Part shown: positions 21,573-32,599 of the stretch, one piece after another
Layout: each line of letters opens with the position of its first letter
How positions within the stretch are numbered: the stretch's first letter is position 1
Source: Biomphalaria glabrata
Lineage: Eukaryota; Mollusca; Gastropoda; Planorbidae
Length of the DNA: 64,000 bases
NCBI RefSeq assembly: GCF_947242115.1
Contig: NC_074719.1
Location: forward strand, 45,322,884-45,386,883
Direction of reading: 5' to 3'
Notes under the pieces: model-generated
What the model saw: only the letters and a program-made list of their open reading frames with translations
Told to the model about the DNA's origin: nothing
Database searches by the model: none
Made by a program: the position numbers and the translations under genes

Positions 21573-21714
21573 ATGGGACAAGCTACAAGTGCTCAAAACT
21601 TATCAGGAATGGCAGCTCAGGGAAATTCTGTTTCAGCTGCTCAGAAAAAAGATGATGGAGTCACATGGTGGTGTAAAATCCTGGCAACAACATGTTGCAT
21701 AGTCGCAGGCATAA
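21573..21714 (+). CDS. CACFD1: flower homologue coding exon 1
   Basis: It encodes MGQATSAQNLSGMAAQG through GVTWWCKILATT to GI, with donor ATAA|GTAGGT, phase 1. The ATG follows an acceptor-like site closely, so the 5' UTR probably starts in an earlier exon. Confidence 0.88.
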
Positions 21715-24700
21715 GTAGGTGTTATGAAAAATTTGTAAATTTAAAAGTATTCTCATTATCAGGCCGGCCGCCATGTATCTATTTAAGTTTGTAGAGGAAG
21801 ATTCTAGTTGTTGGTTTTAGTTTTAAATAAATAGATCTACATTTCTGTTCATTTTGTGTTTGTATTAATTAAACTTCAAGTTAATGATATTTAGTATTCT
21901 TATTTTCAGTGTCTTCTTTTTCTTTTCTAAGACAAAGAGTGCATTGTTGATCCTTATTGGAAATTTGTTTATGGTTACAAGGACTCAATAAAATCACATT
22001 CGAGCAAGAATCAAATATCTCATTATGACACTTTCTTCTGTGACTATCTTTCTTATCAATGTATATATGACAATCGAATCTTACTTTTTTCTCATCAACA
22101 GCTGCCATGATCACTGGGCTTTTTCGTATAATAACATTTACACCAATCTGTTTAGTGGCCGGCATCCTGCTCATGTAAGTTGTCAACTTGGTTTTACATT
22201 GTCTGAATATTTGCTTGTCATTAATCTTCTTGGCACAATTTTGAGTTCATTGTGTGTCACTTTTCAGGTTGCTTGGTTTTGGAATAATACTTCTAGAGGC
22301 ACCTTGTTGCTGTCAGTTTCTTGAATTCATTCAACCCATCAGTAGATTTAGTCAGAGAAGGTCATACTGGCAAAAAGCCATAGCATATTCATTGTAAGTA
22401 GTTGTTTTTGTTTTTTAAAACTTTGGCTACTCACATTTTAACGCAATATTCATAATTCTTTCTGGGGGAATGATTAGATTTTTAAATTTTTGTTTATTAA
22501 AAAAATGTTGATTTACAGTTATGTTTAAGAATTTTAAAGTAAGTTTTTCTTTTTAAATAAAATTCTGCTATTTGAAGACTCGTGTGAGTTAAGTTTCTGC
22601 TGTATGTTGACCTGTGACTCATAGACTGTAACTTTCATTCCTGATCTTTCTTATCTTTACAAAAATACTTTCAGAGATAAACTAAAAGGAGAAGCCCAAA
22701 ATCAGGGATGATTTTATGGTTCATATAACTTTTTTTTTTTTTAAATTCTCTTTGGGATTGAGGGATTAGAAAATTACTTATGGAGAGCTTTGACCATTGG
22801 CTGATATATTTTTATTTTTTTTGTGTGGCTGCCTGGTCATGTTATTTGTCATCCTGATGTTATCACGATGGTTCTGGTTTCAAACCATCCCCTGGCATCC
22901 TTGCAGGTTGTCTGAGCTAGGGTGTTATACATTTCAATTTTGAAGGAAACATGTTTTCTGGTCAGTGTTTCAGTTGGTCTTGGCGATATGTTTTGTTAAA
23001 ATATGAATAACTATTTTAAAAAAATACTTTTAGTACAATTTGGGTCTTAAAATATTGCCTTGATTTAGTCTAAATTTAGTTCTAAATTGACTTTTCCATA
23101 TTGGTTAAGTTTTTATTTTAAAATTCCATTATCCAAAATAAACATTTATTTTGGTTGTATAAATATCCATTTGTATTATCTAAAAAGGGCATGCTATACC
23201 AAATTCTAAATTCTATACCAAATATAACATTTTCTGATAACAAGAAAAAAAATTATTAAAGTTTAATCAGAACAGGGTAGTGAAATACTTAAGATCAAAA
23301 TGAATAACTCTATCTGAATATGGAAAATAGTTAAGGAGAAAAAGAGTTAAAATTTACCTTTGACTTTGTGCATTTCTGATTTTTGATATAACATTTTCAT
23401 TTTCTTGTTGTTTTTTTGTTGTCTCTGTTGAACAGACCAGCCTTCATTCCTCCCATAATGTGTTTCTCTGTGACCACAATGTGTGGAGGAGCACTGCTGG
23501 TAGCCTCAGGAGTCATCTATGGTCTGATTGCACTGGGAAAAAAGTAAGTCTGTTTCACTTCATTCAGATTGTTTAGCAGAGTACACAGTTACAGTCAATA
23601 AAGTCTAATTGCCAGTCACAACAAATATAAAATAATTGAATAATTCTTTAAGCATGTTTAAAGCAAAATGCAAATAAGTTTGTGCATATGAGTGTTTCTC
23701 CAGTACTGGTGCCAAAAAGTGTCACATTATGCTAAAAATTAAAGTTGAAGTTTTTGGTTTCATTTCAACTGTATTCACTTCTTCAACCAGTTCACTTTAA
23801 GAATTTATCAATAGAAAATGAATTGCAAGATGTAGATTTTGACAGCAGTGTCTATTCAAGGGGTACCCCCTTTTGCGTCACAGGTGCATCACCGGGACAC
23901 CACTTGATAATTTAACAACTACCAATTGATAAATTCATTGTATTTTAGCATAATATAACTGTCTTTATTGATATTAGTCTTTAGATACTGAAATTTATGC
24001 TTTTGCATAGAAAAAGTGGATTTGAGCTCAATTCAAAATTTGGGACACCGTAGCACCTGTGACACTACAAGTTAAAGTTTTTTTAAAAGATATTCTGTGA
24101 GAATATAGAAATTATTTTATTTTTGCACTAAAGTGATCCATTAGACTTGTTATTAAGTTCACTATTCTAGTCATAAAGTACCCATTTGTAAAAATGCTGC
24201 TTTAATTTCACAAAATGTCGCGGGTGCTTCATGGGACACCATTTTTTAAAATAATGTTTATAAGTTTATATTTTTGTCTTATCTGTGCACAAGTGAATGA
24301 TCATTATTATTTTTAATTATTGACAAATATATATTTTATATCTTTTGTTAGTTTTAACACACAGAAAAAGATTTGAAAAAAAAAAGAAAGAAAAGAAAAC
24401 ACATAAAACTGTACACAAATTTTATTTGACAAATTCAGAAATCAAAACATTCCACTCTCAAACTATTGCCATTGGTATCAACATCACTTCAGTAACAATC
24501 ATGTCTGCATACACTAACTGTATGTCCTGCACTTCTGGATATATATTTATATATTTCTTTAATTTCTGTGCCTTTTTAAAAAATTATTTCTGCGCTGATC
24601 ATCCAGGGCTTCTATCACAACTCCTGTTAGAAAAAATTACCAGCAATGTTGAAAAGTTAATACTTCAATCTAAAACATACTTTGAACTTGTTTATTGAAA

Positions 24701-27700
24701 TTAAAAGGTACACAGTGCAAAAAATTATACCTGGATAGAATATTTCCCCATACTTGACAATCACACAGCTATTTACAATGTACTTTTGATGAGTGAAGAA
24801 AATTGTTTGGGCCTGAAAAAACAACAACATGAGGCTAAAATAGTTAATTTCTAAAATGAGTCTAAAATTATTTAGCAAGGTATATTATTAAAAAACAACT
24901 TATACAATACAGGTAACATAAGATTCAATGAAAATGTTTAAAATGTTTATATGTAAAATCTCTTTACCTTTGAATTTGAGCATATGGGACTGACATCCAA
25001 AGAGTCTTCAAGATTTGACTGAGATTGCACTACTGAAGAAAAAGAAACAATTTCATTTAGAAATCAATTACGTAATTTTAAAATGAATAATGTTTTTTTC
25101 TCAGATAATTGTAAAGTGCTATTTAAAAATAAATAAATACAAGTACTTACCATTTTGTTTCTGAAGTTTGAACACCTTCCAAGAGCCACATATTTCATCA
25201 TGCAGGCACTGACTGCCATATGAATTTCTGTATGGATAGCAGAAACAGCTTCTATTTCTGTAAGCAATAGTGTTAGGTGTAATACCTCTCACTAGGTCAT
25301 TAAAAGATCCTTCTTTATTTACTGGTCGCCACTTTGATACCTTTTGCAGTGTACCATCACTCTGAACATACTCATCCGTCATCTTTGACCACATACTATA
25401 CTCCACTCTGCTAATTCATCTGTGCAATTTTTTAAAGGCTCAATACTTGTTAATTAAATCCACACCACAGTTGCTACATGATCTTTCAATGCACTGCAGC
25501 TTATGAAAACAATTGGCATTAGTTCTTGGGCATAGAGTTAAGTCAAGTGATGAAGCTGGATTTATTAATGTCAGCTCTGTGTCCTTTTTTGATCAGAAAT
25601 TTATTAATGCCCTCTATATAAAGAAAAATCTTCAAACACAACTCACATAAGCAAGACTGCATCTTATGTTAAGTAGCTTTTGCATGAAACGTTTTCCTGT
25701 TTGAGCACTAACAGATGATTGAGAGGGATCAGTTCCCTCTACTGTAAAAAATGAATATTGTTTCCAAGGCATTTTGTGCAATGCAATCACGTCATTTTTT
25801 TTCTTGCAATTTGTTCTGATTTGCACTTGGACATAAAACTTCTTGACCAAATGTTAGAAATGAGTAGCACAACCTCTGAGTTTGTTGTACTTACTAAGGA
25901 TACTGCAGAGTACTTGTCTATGAGCACTAGACATTTGACTTTTTTTTTGCTGGTGGAGTGTAGTTAGGTTTTGATACTTTCTTTAATGTTGTTTAGAAGG
26001 ATGAGCTTTCTTCTCTCAGGTAGGCGCAGAAAGCGTATGTCATGGACAGCTTTTACTTTTTCTTGGGGAGCATATTTGTGTGAGACCATCAAAAACTGCA
26101 GCATATTTCTTGGGTGACCTAGGCAATTTCATCAAAGCCCTTGAAACAGCCATTCTTTTTGCCACTGGAGTCCTGAATCCAGTACCTAGTGATTCACCAA
26201 CCTCTGCTGAGATGACATTAAGTGGACTATTAGCTTGCTGTTTTCTTTCTTTGCGTTTTCTGTTTATCCAAGCTTTTTCATGTGGGCTTAACTAGGCCCT
26301 GTATGCAGCTTTTCTCAACCTTTCCTTTTCTCTCTGCTCTAAAACAGCAACACGTGTTAGAGACTCAGGCTTTGATGCTTGTAAATTTAGAGTCTTTCTT
26401 GGCTTGTAGACGCCTTGAAACTCTAACAGATACTCCATTACTGAAATCTGTAATTTATAAAAAATGTATAAGTATCTAAATAAATAGATCTATTATATAT
26501 AATATAGGCCTACTAATAAATTTCATAAACATATAATATATTATATATTGGTGCATTATTTAAATCTAGTCTAGTAATGCCCATAATTGCTTGATAGGGA
26601 TAGACTCAATCAATAGTATAGGACTAGTACTGTTAATTATATTAACTTAAGTTATAATCATTCAGTGGTAGACTGAAAGAACTGAATACAATATAATTGA
26701 ATATACTGTATAAACAATACAATGGAAATTAAGTGCAGGTTAAACCAAACTTTGTTTTAGATACTATCTACATTTTAATATAGAATAGGTCTATAATATA
26801 GATCTAGTCTCTAGATATTTTTCTAGATACTGGTCAATTTAAAGAAAAATATATTATTAAATCTAAAATTAGATTCTAAATCTAGTCATAAATGATCTAG
26901 TCTAGAGTCACTAGTCTAGATTCATAAAAGATCTAATGATTTCTAATCTAATAATCTAGTTTAGATCTAAATCTAGATATTGAATTAGATCTAGACTGAC
27001 TAGACTATTCTACTCTACTCTAGGTCTAGATCAAGACTCAAGAGTAAATCTAGCTATAATATTTATGAATTACATAATTAGATCTAGATCTAGGTCTAGA
27101 TCTAGAGTAAATCTAGATAATGAATTACATAATTAGATCTAGATCTAGAGTAAATCTAGATTTAGGTCTAGAGGTCTAATCAGTCTAGATTTCTAGATCT
27201 AGAGTTAAGCTCTTTAAAGTTTTAAAGACAAGTGTCCGAGATGCGCCTCAAACGAAAGATCTAATAGTTCTAAATCTTATTTACAGTAATAAGTAAATTT
27301 TAATTATTTAATATTTCTTAAACAGTACCGCTTTATTTCTTTTAGATGTAGCTAATATTATCTGACACTGTAAAATCTTTAACAAACTATCACTAAAATC
27401 TATTTGGACTTAACAGACGCAAACTAGGACACCATGGCATTTGTAAACAAACGGAGTAGTGTCCACTGAAACGCCCCAAACGATGTAAAGTAAAATTACA
27501 AAAAATATAAAATAAAAGATGTCAAAAAATGTTCATTTAAAATGATTAATTATGAAAATAGTTTATTACATATATTAAAATCATTTAATCTTAATTAAAA
27601 CTTCCATGAATACAGAAAACGTAACAAATCCTGAACTCGCATTAGACGCTACATGTGACGCCATAATTTATGCATGGAAAACACCAGCACGGGGTCCCAA

Positions 27701-29720
27701 GGAGCGCCTCAACGCCTAATCCAATTTACTTCTCAAAATAAAAACAAATTAATTATTTTAAATCGCTACACACGTCTACTATTACATCAACATAATTGTT
27801 TTAGAAATATAAACTTTTTGTTTAGTAACAGGCTTTAAAATTGATTAACTTTACGATTTAAGACTAAATTGTGTTCAAGACGCTTCACGTGACGTCATGA
27901 TTGAATGGTTAAATTTAGTAACCTCGTAATAAAAAAAGCACTTCGATTTGGATATTGCAATCAAACTTATTTGTAATAAGCTTAAATTTCAGTAGAATAA
28001 TGAAATATCTACGTACCTGATGGGTTGTTGATTCACAAAAGATCACAAAAAACAGATTAAATGAGGTTTTTGTGCAAGATTGCCGGCGATTGATCGTGTC
28101 GACGCTTGAGGCGCATCAATGGTTTATTGTGGGACACGCTATTGTTTACGTACTCCTGTTAATTACTACGCCAGTATTTCCAGCGGAAACGGCACTTCTT
28201 TTGTTCTACACAATACCTGTGATGCTCAAAAGAACTCTCATTCATAAAAAGTAGTGTTGTGGGAAAAATAATCCCATTCTTAACACACGCAGCACAGGCG
28301 CTTCATCTGGGACACCTCGACCTATTTTAAGCTCGTTATGCATGTTTAGAAAGCTTTTAACAAAAAAAATACTTTAAAAGAAATCTTTAATGCTTGTTGT
28401 AACAGAAATGCAATGTTGAGCATATTATTTATTTCTTGTTTACAATTCATAGAGGATTGTAATTCCGTATAAAGTGGGACACATCGCGATGCGCCTCAAA
28501 CGCCTTTTTGTGGCCGTGTTTAATCAATATTTTAATAACCTTGAGAAAAACTAAATAATGACATTGAAATATGAGGATCTTGTTAACATATTCCAACAAA
28601 GATGGAAGTTTTATGCCCCTTGGTTTTAGTACGATATTAATTCAATCATACCATGGTGTTCCGTGTTACATCAAAAGCTGCCATTTTGGGTAGTAATTTC
28701 ACACATTTTTTACAATTTCAATATTTCCCTAGCACCTTATGAGCTCAAAATATCAAAATTTATAGATTAACCATTTCTTAATGCAATGTAATGCAAATTG
28801 TCACATTTGAATAACAATCTTATGAAATACGGACTTTTTAGTGAACCAACACCTAGTTGTAACCAGTACTGGAGAAACACTCATATATAAGTGGCTGGAT
28901 TCAAACTCAGCACCATTGTTCTAAGCTTTGATTCCAATGCAGAACATGTAATGTTATCTGTAGCCTTGATGTTCTGTTTTGATTCCTAGGCAGAACATGT
29001 AATGGTATCTGTAAGCTTGATGTTCTAAGCTTTGATTCCAAGCTATTAAATCATTTAGTCATCATCACACTTTTATATTTTGTTGGTCACTCAGAGTTTC
29101 CATAGTACTTTGTTATTGTACTTCCCTGACCTACAGGTCTTCAAAAATGTACAAACTTGATTTTGTTGCATATGTTGATCAAATTACAGTAGCCTTGCTT
29201 GTAATGGCACTAAATTTAAGTTCCTTAGTTGCTAAAAGATTTTCTCTATGTAACGTTTAAAACAAACAAACAATGTTCTTTAGTATTGTATATATTCAGG
29301 GTCATTTGAAATCCTATATTGAAAATTTCAAACTTCTTTATCATTCAATCTCTGAATTTTCAGTGTATTTTTTTTTTTCCTGTCTTCTTTTCCATTGGTC
29401 AAACTCACCCTTTCCTATGAAAAAATTTTGCTTTTATATAGCATTCATGTCCTGCTTTCAAATGTGTAAACTATTATGGTTTTTATGTCTATGCATACTT
29501 TATTTACAAATCAGAAAACTGCTGTAGAAAAGGATAAAGATCTAGTTTAATGACCCTTGGTGTTTGTATGTTCTGACATCAGTTATTTCATAGTTGTTGT
29601 TTTTTTCTTGAATACAGGGCCGACAGAGAGACCATGATGTCCAGAGCAAGGGGAGACGATGTTGAGCTGAATGAGACACTCATCACGAATGAAGTCACAC
29701 CCATGCCAGCTAATCCTTAG
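21573..29720 (+). CDS. CACFD1: Calcium channel flower homologue (flower/CACFD1 family), five coding exons
   Basis: Exons 21573-21714, 22102-22174, 22268-22393, 23436-23543 and 29618-29720 join in frame, all with GT/AG borders, to give 183 residues (human CACFD1 is 172 from memory). The N-terminus is Ser/Ala/Gln-rich and leads to GVTWW. The membrane segments lie near 34-55, 60-82 and 112-147. The family hallmark LLEAPCCCQF is at 80-89, with the conserved Glu at 82. SYWQKA is at 104-109 and YGLIALGKK at 142-150. Flower proteins are small multipass proteins of synaptic vesicles and plasma membrane, linked to Ca2+ entry, endocytosis and cell competition. The tail beyond residue 151 is short and acidic. 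A likely acceptor (CAACAG) at 21548-21553 implies an upstream non-coding exon. Confidence 0.92.
22102..22174 (+). CDS. CACFD1: flower homologue coding exon 2
   Basis: Acceptor CATCAACAG and donor CTCAT|GTAAGT. It encodes TAMITGLFRIITFTPICLVA and the start of the second membrane segment. Confidence 0.88.
22268..22393 (+). CDS. CACFD1: flower homologue coding exon 3
   Basis: Acceptor CTTTTCAG and donor TCATT|GTAAGT. It encodes LLGFGIILLEAPCCCQFLEF, the family signature, then a basic loop with QRRSYWQKA. Confidence 0.9.
22826..22990 (+). mobile_element. Worn family-2 SINE in flower intron 3
   Basis: TGGCTGCCTGGTCATG, a GGTTTCAAACCATCCCC B-box-like piece and CTTGCAGGTTGTCTGAGCTA match family 2 with many changes. 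Confidence 0.5.
23436..23543 (+). CDS. CACFD1: flower homologue coding exon 4
   Basis: Acceptor TTGAACAG and donor AAAAA|GTAAGT. It encodes AFIPPIMCFSVTTMCGGALL then VASGVIYGLIALGKK, the last membrane segments. Confidence 0.9.
25140..26450 (-). pseudogene. Decayed protein of the 5.2-kb transposon
   Basis: Minus-strand pieces in order: a basic stretch with LEQREKERLRKAAYRA and HEKAWINRKRKERKQQA, then LMKLPRSPKKYAAVFDGLTQ, then CIERSCSNCGVDL (a Cys cluster near 25465-25493), then MWSKMTDEYVQSDGTLQKVS and KWRPVNKEGSFNDLV. Several stops and frame changes separate them. I recall similar uncharacterised proteins in mollusc and cnidarian genomes, but I cannot state a family. It is probably the element's transposase or an accessory protein. 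Confidence 0.5.
26760..27200. repeat. TAGATCTAGATCT-rich low-complexity tract
   Basis: The words AGATCTAG and TCTAGATC recur dozens of times with irregular spacing inside the 5.2-kb transposon. Similar tracts lie at 20200-20640 and 43380-43880. Confidence 0.6.
28918..29042. repeat. Short tandem duplication (about 60 bp, two copies)
   Basis: GCAGAACATGTAATGTTATC at 28941 recurs as GCAGAACATGTAATGGTATC at 28991, with the flanks GATGTTCT and TTTGATTCC also repeated. Confidence 0.6.
29618..29720 (+). CDS. CACFD1: flower homologue last coding exon
   Basis: Acceptor TTGAATACAG, 6.1 kb after exon 4. It encodes ADRETMMSRARGDDVELNET and a short tail to NEVTPMPANP and TAG. The phase fits exon 4. Confidence 0.88.
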
Positions 29721-29984
29721 TGAATAGAATCTCATTAGTACCTAATCAATTGGCTTATATCTCTGTATCCATGTAGAGTCTGGTTAGTTTTTTGTCTGTG
29801 CAAAATTATCAGTAAGTAGAGAGTCTCAGGTTGTATCCGACACAAGCTCAAGTCATAAAAGTTGTAATTCGTGACCCAAGTAGTTATAGAATATTTTTTT
29901 ACCAGCTTTTTTATTCGGTGGTGAACATTACATAAGGCTTCACTTTTTTTTCATGACTTTTGTATGGGTATTATAGTAAAACAA

Positions 29985-30235
29985 CTTGCGAGCATCCCAA
30001 ATGGATTGACTAACTACAAGGAGGCTTGAGTTTGAATCCCCATGTGGACCAGGAGGTTTTAGCTCAGATTAGTGTTTGTCGTGTGCCCAATGGCAGTAGA
30101 GAAACCTTTTCCAAGATACCCCTCCCCCCCCCCCCCCCCCCCCCCCACAACAAAAGAGATTGAATAAGAGTGCACTGTGCATGCTACAGGACATCAAACT
30201 CGCACTATACAAAAGTAATAGTAAGAAGAAAAGGA
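29985..30235 (+). mobile_element. SINE family 3, worn, with poly-C tract
   Basis: It has a tRNA-like head with GAGTTTGAATCCCC, then GTGTTTGTCGTGTGCCCAAT, GCAGTAGAGAAACCTTTTCC, a C-run at 30121-30147 and CTGTGCATGCTACA. The same order (GCTGAGC, AAAGGCAGCACGGAAA, C-rich, GAGCATGCTATA) is seen at 44285-44430 and 60695-60920. Confidence 0.55.
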
Positions 30236-32506
30236 TGTGAGCCTGAAGTATTTTATATGGTTATGAAGGACCATCAGTGACTTACATTTTGTACGCATCT
30301 AGTGCAGATAAGTGTATACTTAAGATAAATGCTCTAGAGATATTGATCATATTTGAATCAACTAAGTCAATCACTTGTGAATAATGAATATAGTTGGCCT
30401 TCATTCGTAGAGCACTACATCATCTGACTGTTGAGAGATAGAAATGAAATTATTTAGTTGGTTTTTTTTAGTGTTGTGATTAAATATTAATACTTGTAAA
30501 ATTCATAACAAAAATTTTTAATAATTTGTTGGAGAGTTTTATTTTGCATGACAAGAATTGTACTTTTTCTAATCAAATGTATTTTACCAGTAAAGATCAA
30601 ATTTACACTTCTACTGGGATAAAACTACATTTTTTTTTTGTTTCTTGTCATATGCCCTCTTAAGCTAGGTACCCACAATATTAGATTATCATAGAGTATT
30701 TGGGTGGGCGGGGTTGGGTCAGTGGAAGATTGTAATAGCAATGGAATGCCAATGGTAGAACTTGTAAATATTACATTTACATAATTTATAATTTTGTTTT
30801 GTAAACTTTTACTCTAAGTGTTTAGCTCAATATTCATGTTTTTATATCTTCTGTGTTCACCTCAGTGTGGCAAAAGTAAAAGTATATATGATATGGGGAA
30901 TTTATTTTGAAAGACTCTGCACAAATACTTACTGTCTGTAAGGGATGTCATTGTAACATTTTGTAATGGGAAATAGTAACATTGTTTATTGATGTATATA
31001 GTTCTTTTTTTGTTGTTGTTGTTTTTTAATATCTCTACCAAATAGTTCCTTTTCAGAGTTTTGACTTTGTAAATTTTAAGTTATAAATTATTATTTAATT
31101 TGTATTTTTTTGTGAAATCTTTATTTCATTTTTACCTATTTGTGAAAAGAATTTTTTTTAATTCAACATGTATATCAGTATATACTGTCATGTCAATCAT
31201 AATTTTTTCTGTTTAAGCAGACAGCTTGTAGTATCTGAGGGTAATCTTTCTCCAGGTAGTGTAATATTTGTAATCAGTATTTGGACAGCATCATATAGCT
31301 GAGTGATTCTGTACAGTTTATAGTCATCAATGGATGTAATGATGTCTTTTACTTTGATATATTGTGGATTGAGAAGGTGAATGAAATAGAAATGTTTACA
31401 TGAAGTGATAGTGTTTTTTTATGTTGTTTTTTTTTTATGTGTTTTTTTATGTTTGTTTTTTTTTTCTTTTCTGAAAATATCTTGTGGGGCTAGCACTTGA
31501 AAAATCCAGCGAATTCAAACTTAAAAATTTTTGAAGTCTTGATGTCCAAAATAGGATTACCTGTACCCGACAAAATAGCGCAAAATTTTCCAACAAAATA
31601 GTGCTGGTTTATTTGATGATATGTAATAAATGTCTGATTTTTTGAAGTGAAGGCTCTGGGCAGGATTTTGTGTCCCCCTTCCCTCTTTAAGCTTATTTTA
31701 AACAGTTTTAAAAGTATATTTATATGTGTGAAGAGAGTACTTGAATCATTTCCTTCTTTTTTTTTTTTTTGTGTTTAATCTGCATATTTTGTTACAAATT
31801 ATACATTTGTTTAATGTAGGGACCCAGTTTAAAGTTGAGGCTCATTCTTGCACTGTTGTAATCTGGTCGCTCATATAATGATTTGTGGGTTACACATACA
31901 TGTTACAATATAATCAGAAATCTACTGGTGGAAGCTCTCTTTAATCAAACTGGGTCATCTGACGTCACAACATTAGCTATCTTTTAGGAGTGACTGGATC
32001 AGTCAAGCTTACCATCACCTGACAACCATCACCCCAATGTGAACAAGCTGATCTCCTCAGAGAACAGCAGTCCACTGAGAACAGGATTCTTAGATACAAT
32101 GATTGAGAACGAAGTCAAGCTACAAGTAAGACAAAGTACCTCCAACTTAACAGATGTCTTGAAGCTATATTGCCAATGTATGGAAACAAGCCACTGATGG
32201 AGTTTCTACATGACATAGCATACTATTTGACTCTGCGTAAGCCTTCCTGAAAATCTGGAAGTATTATTCTTTGTGTGATGATGAGTGCAAGTTTTTCAAA
32301 TGCATTTTTGGAATAAATAGGATACATTATTTTTTTTTGACTATAATTAATTGTAATCTATTATGTTTGCCTATTTATATTTTACAATATTTGAAGTATT
32401 TACTGAAAATTGAATGAAAAAAATAAATAAATATTGGCACTATTTTGTTGGGTCATGCCAAAATAGTGAAATAATTTCCAGATTATAAAAGAATTCTTTT
32501 TTTTTT

Positions 32507-32568
32507 TTTTTTTAGAATCTATTAATGTTTATAAACATTTTTACAAACATTAATAGATTCTAAAAAAA
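32507..32568. repeat. Perfect 24-bp hairpin (snap-back) with 14-base loop
   Basis: TTTTTTTAGAATCTATTAAT plus GTTT at 32507-32530 is exactly reversed and complemented at 32545-32568. The loop is ATAAACATTTTTAC. An RNA across it would form a long, AT-rich stem. Confidence 0.8.
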
Positions 32569-32599
32569 CGAATTAGAATGAAAATAATCAAATAAAATA

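Larger units (their letters stand above)
23686..28886. mobile_element. 5.2-kb DNA transposon with 24-bp inverted ends, in flower intron 4
   Basis: A perfect 24-base inverted repeat (ATATGAGTGTTTCTCC then AGTACTGG) bounds the segment at 23686-23709 and 28863-28886. Inside each end lie scattered copies of a motif like AGGCGCTTCATCTGGGACAC in both orientations, which would suit transposase binding. A worn protein-coding remnant runs on the minus strand at about 25140-26450. I cannot name the superfamily, and no clear target duplication was resolved. It disturbs nothing but intron length. Confidence 0.75.

Noticed and set aside
25119-25406. Minus-strand frame as a host gene in the flower intron
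   Set aside because: It belongs to a segment bounded by perfect inverted ends and is interrupted by stops, so it is part of a transposon.
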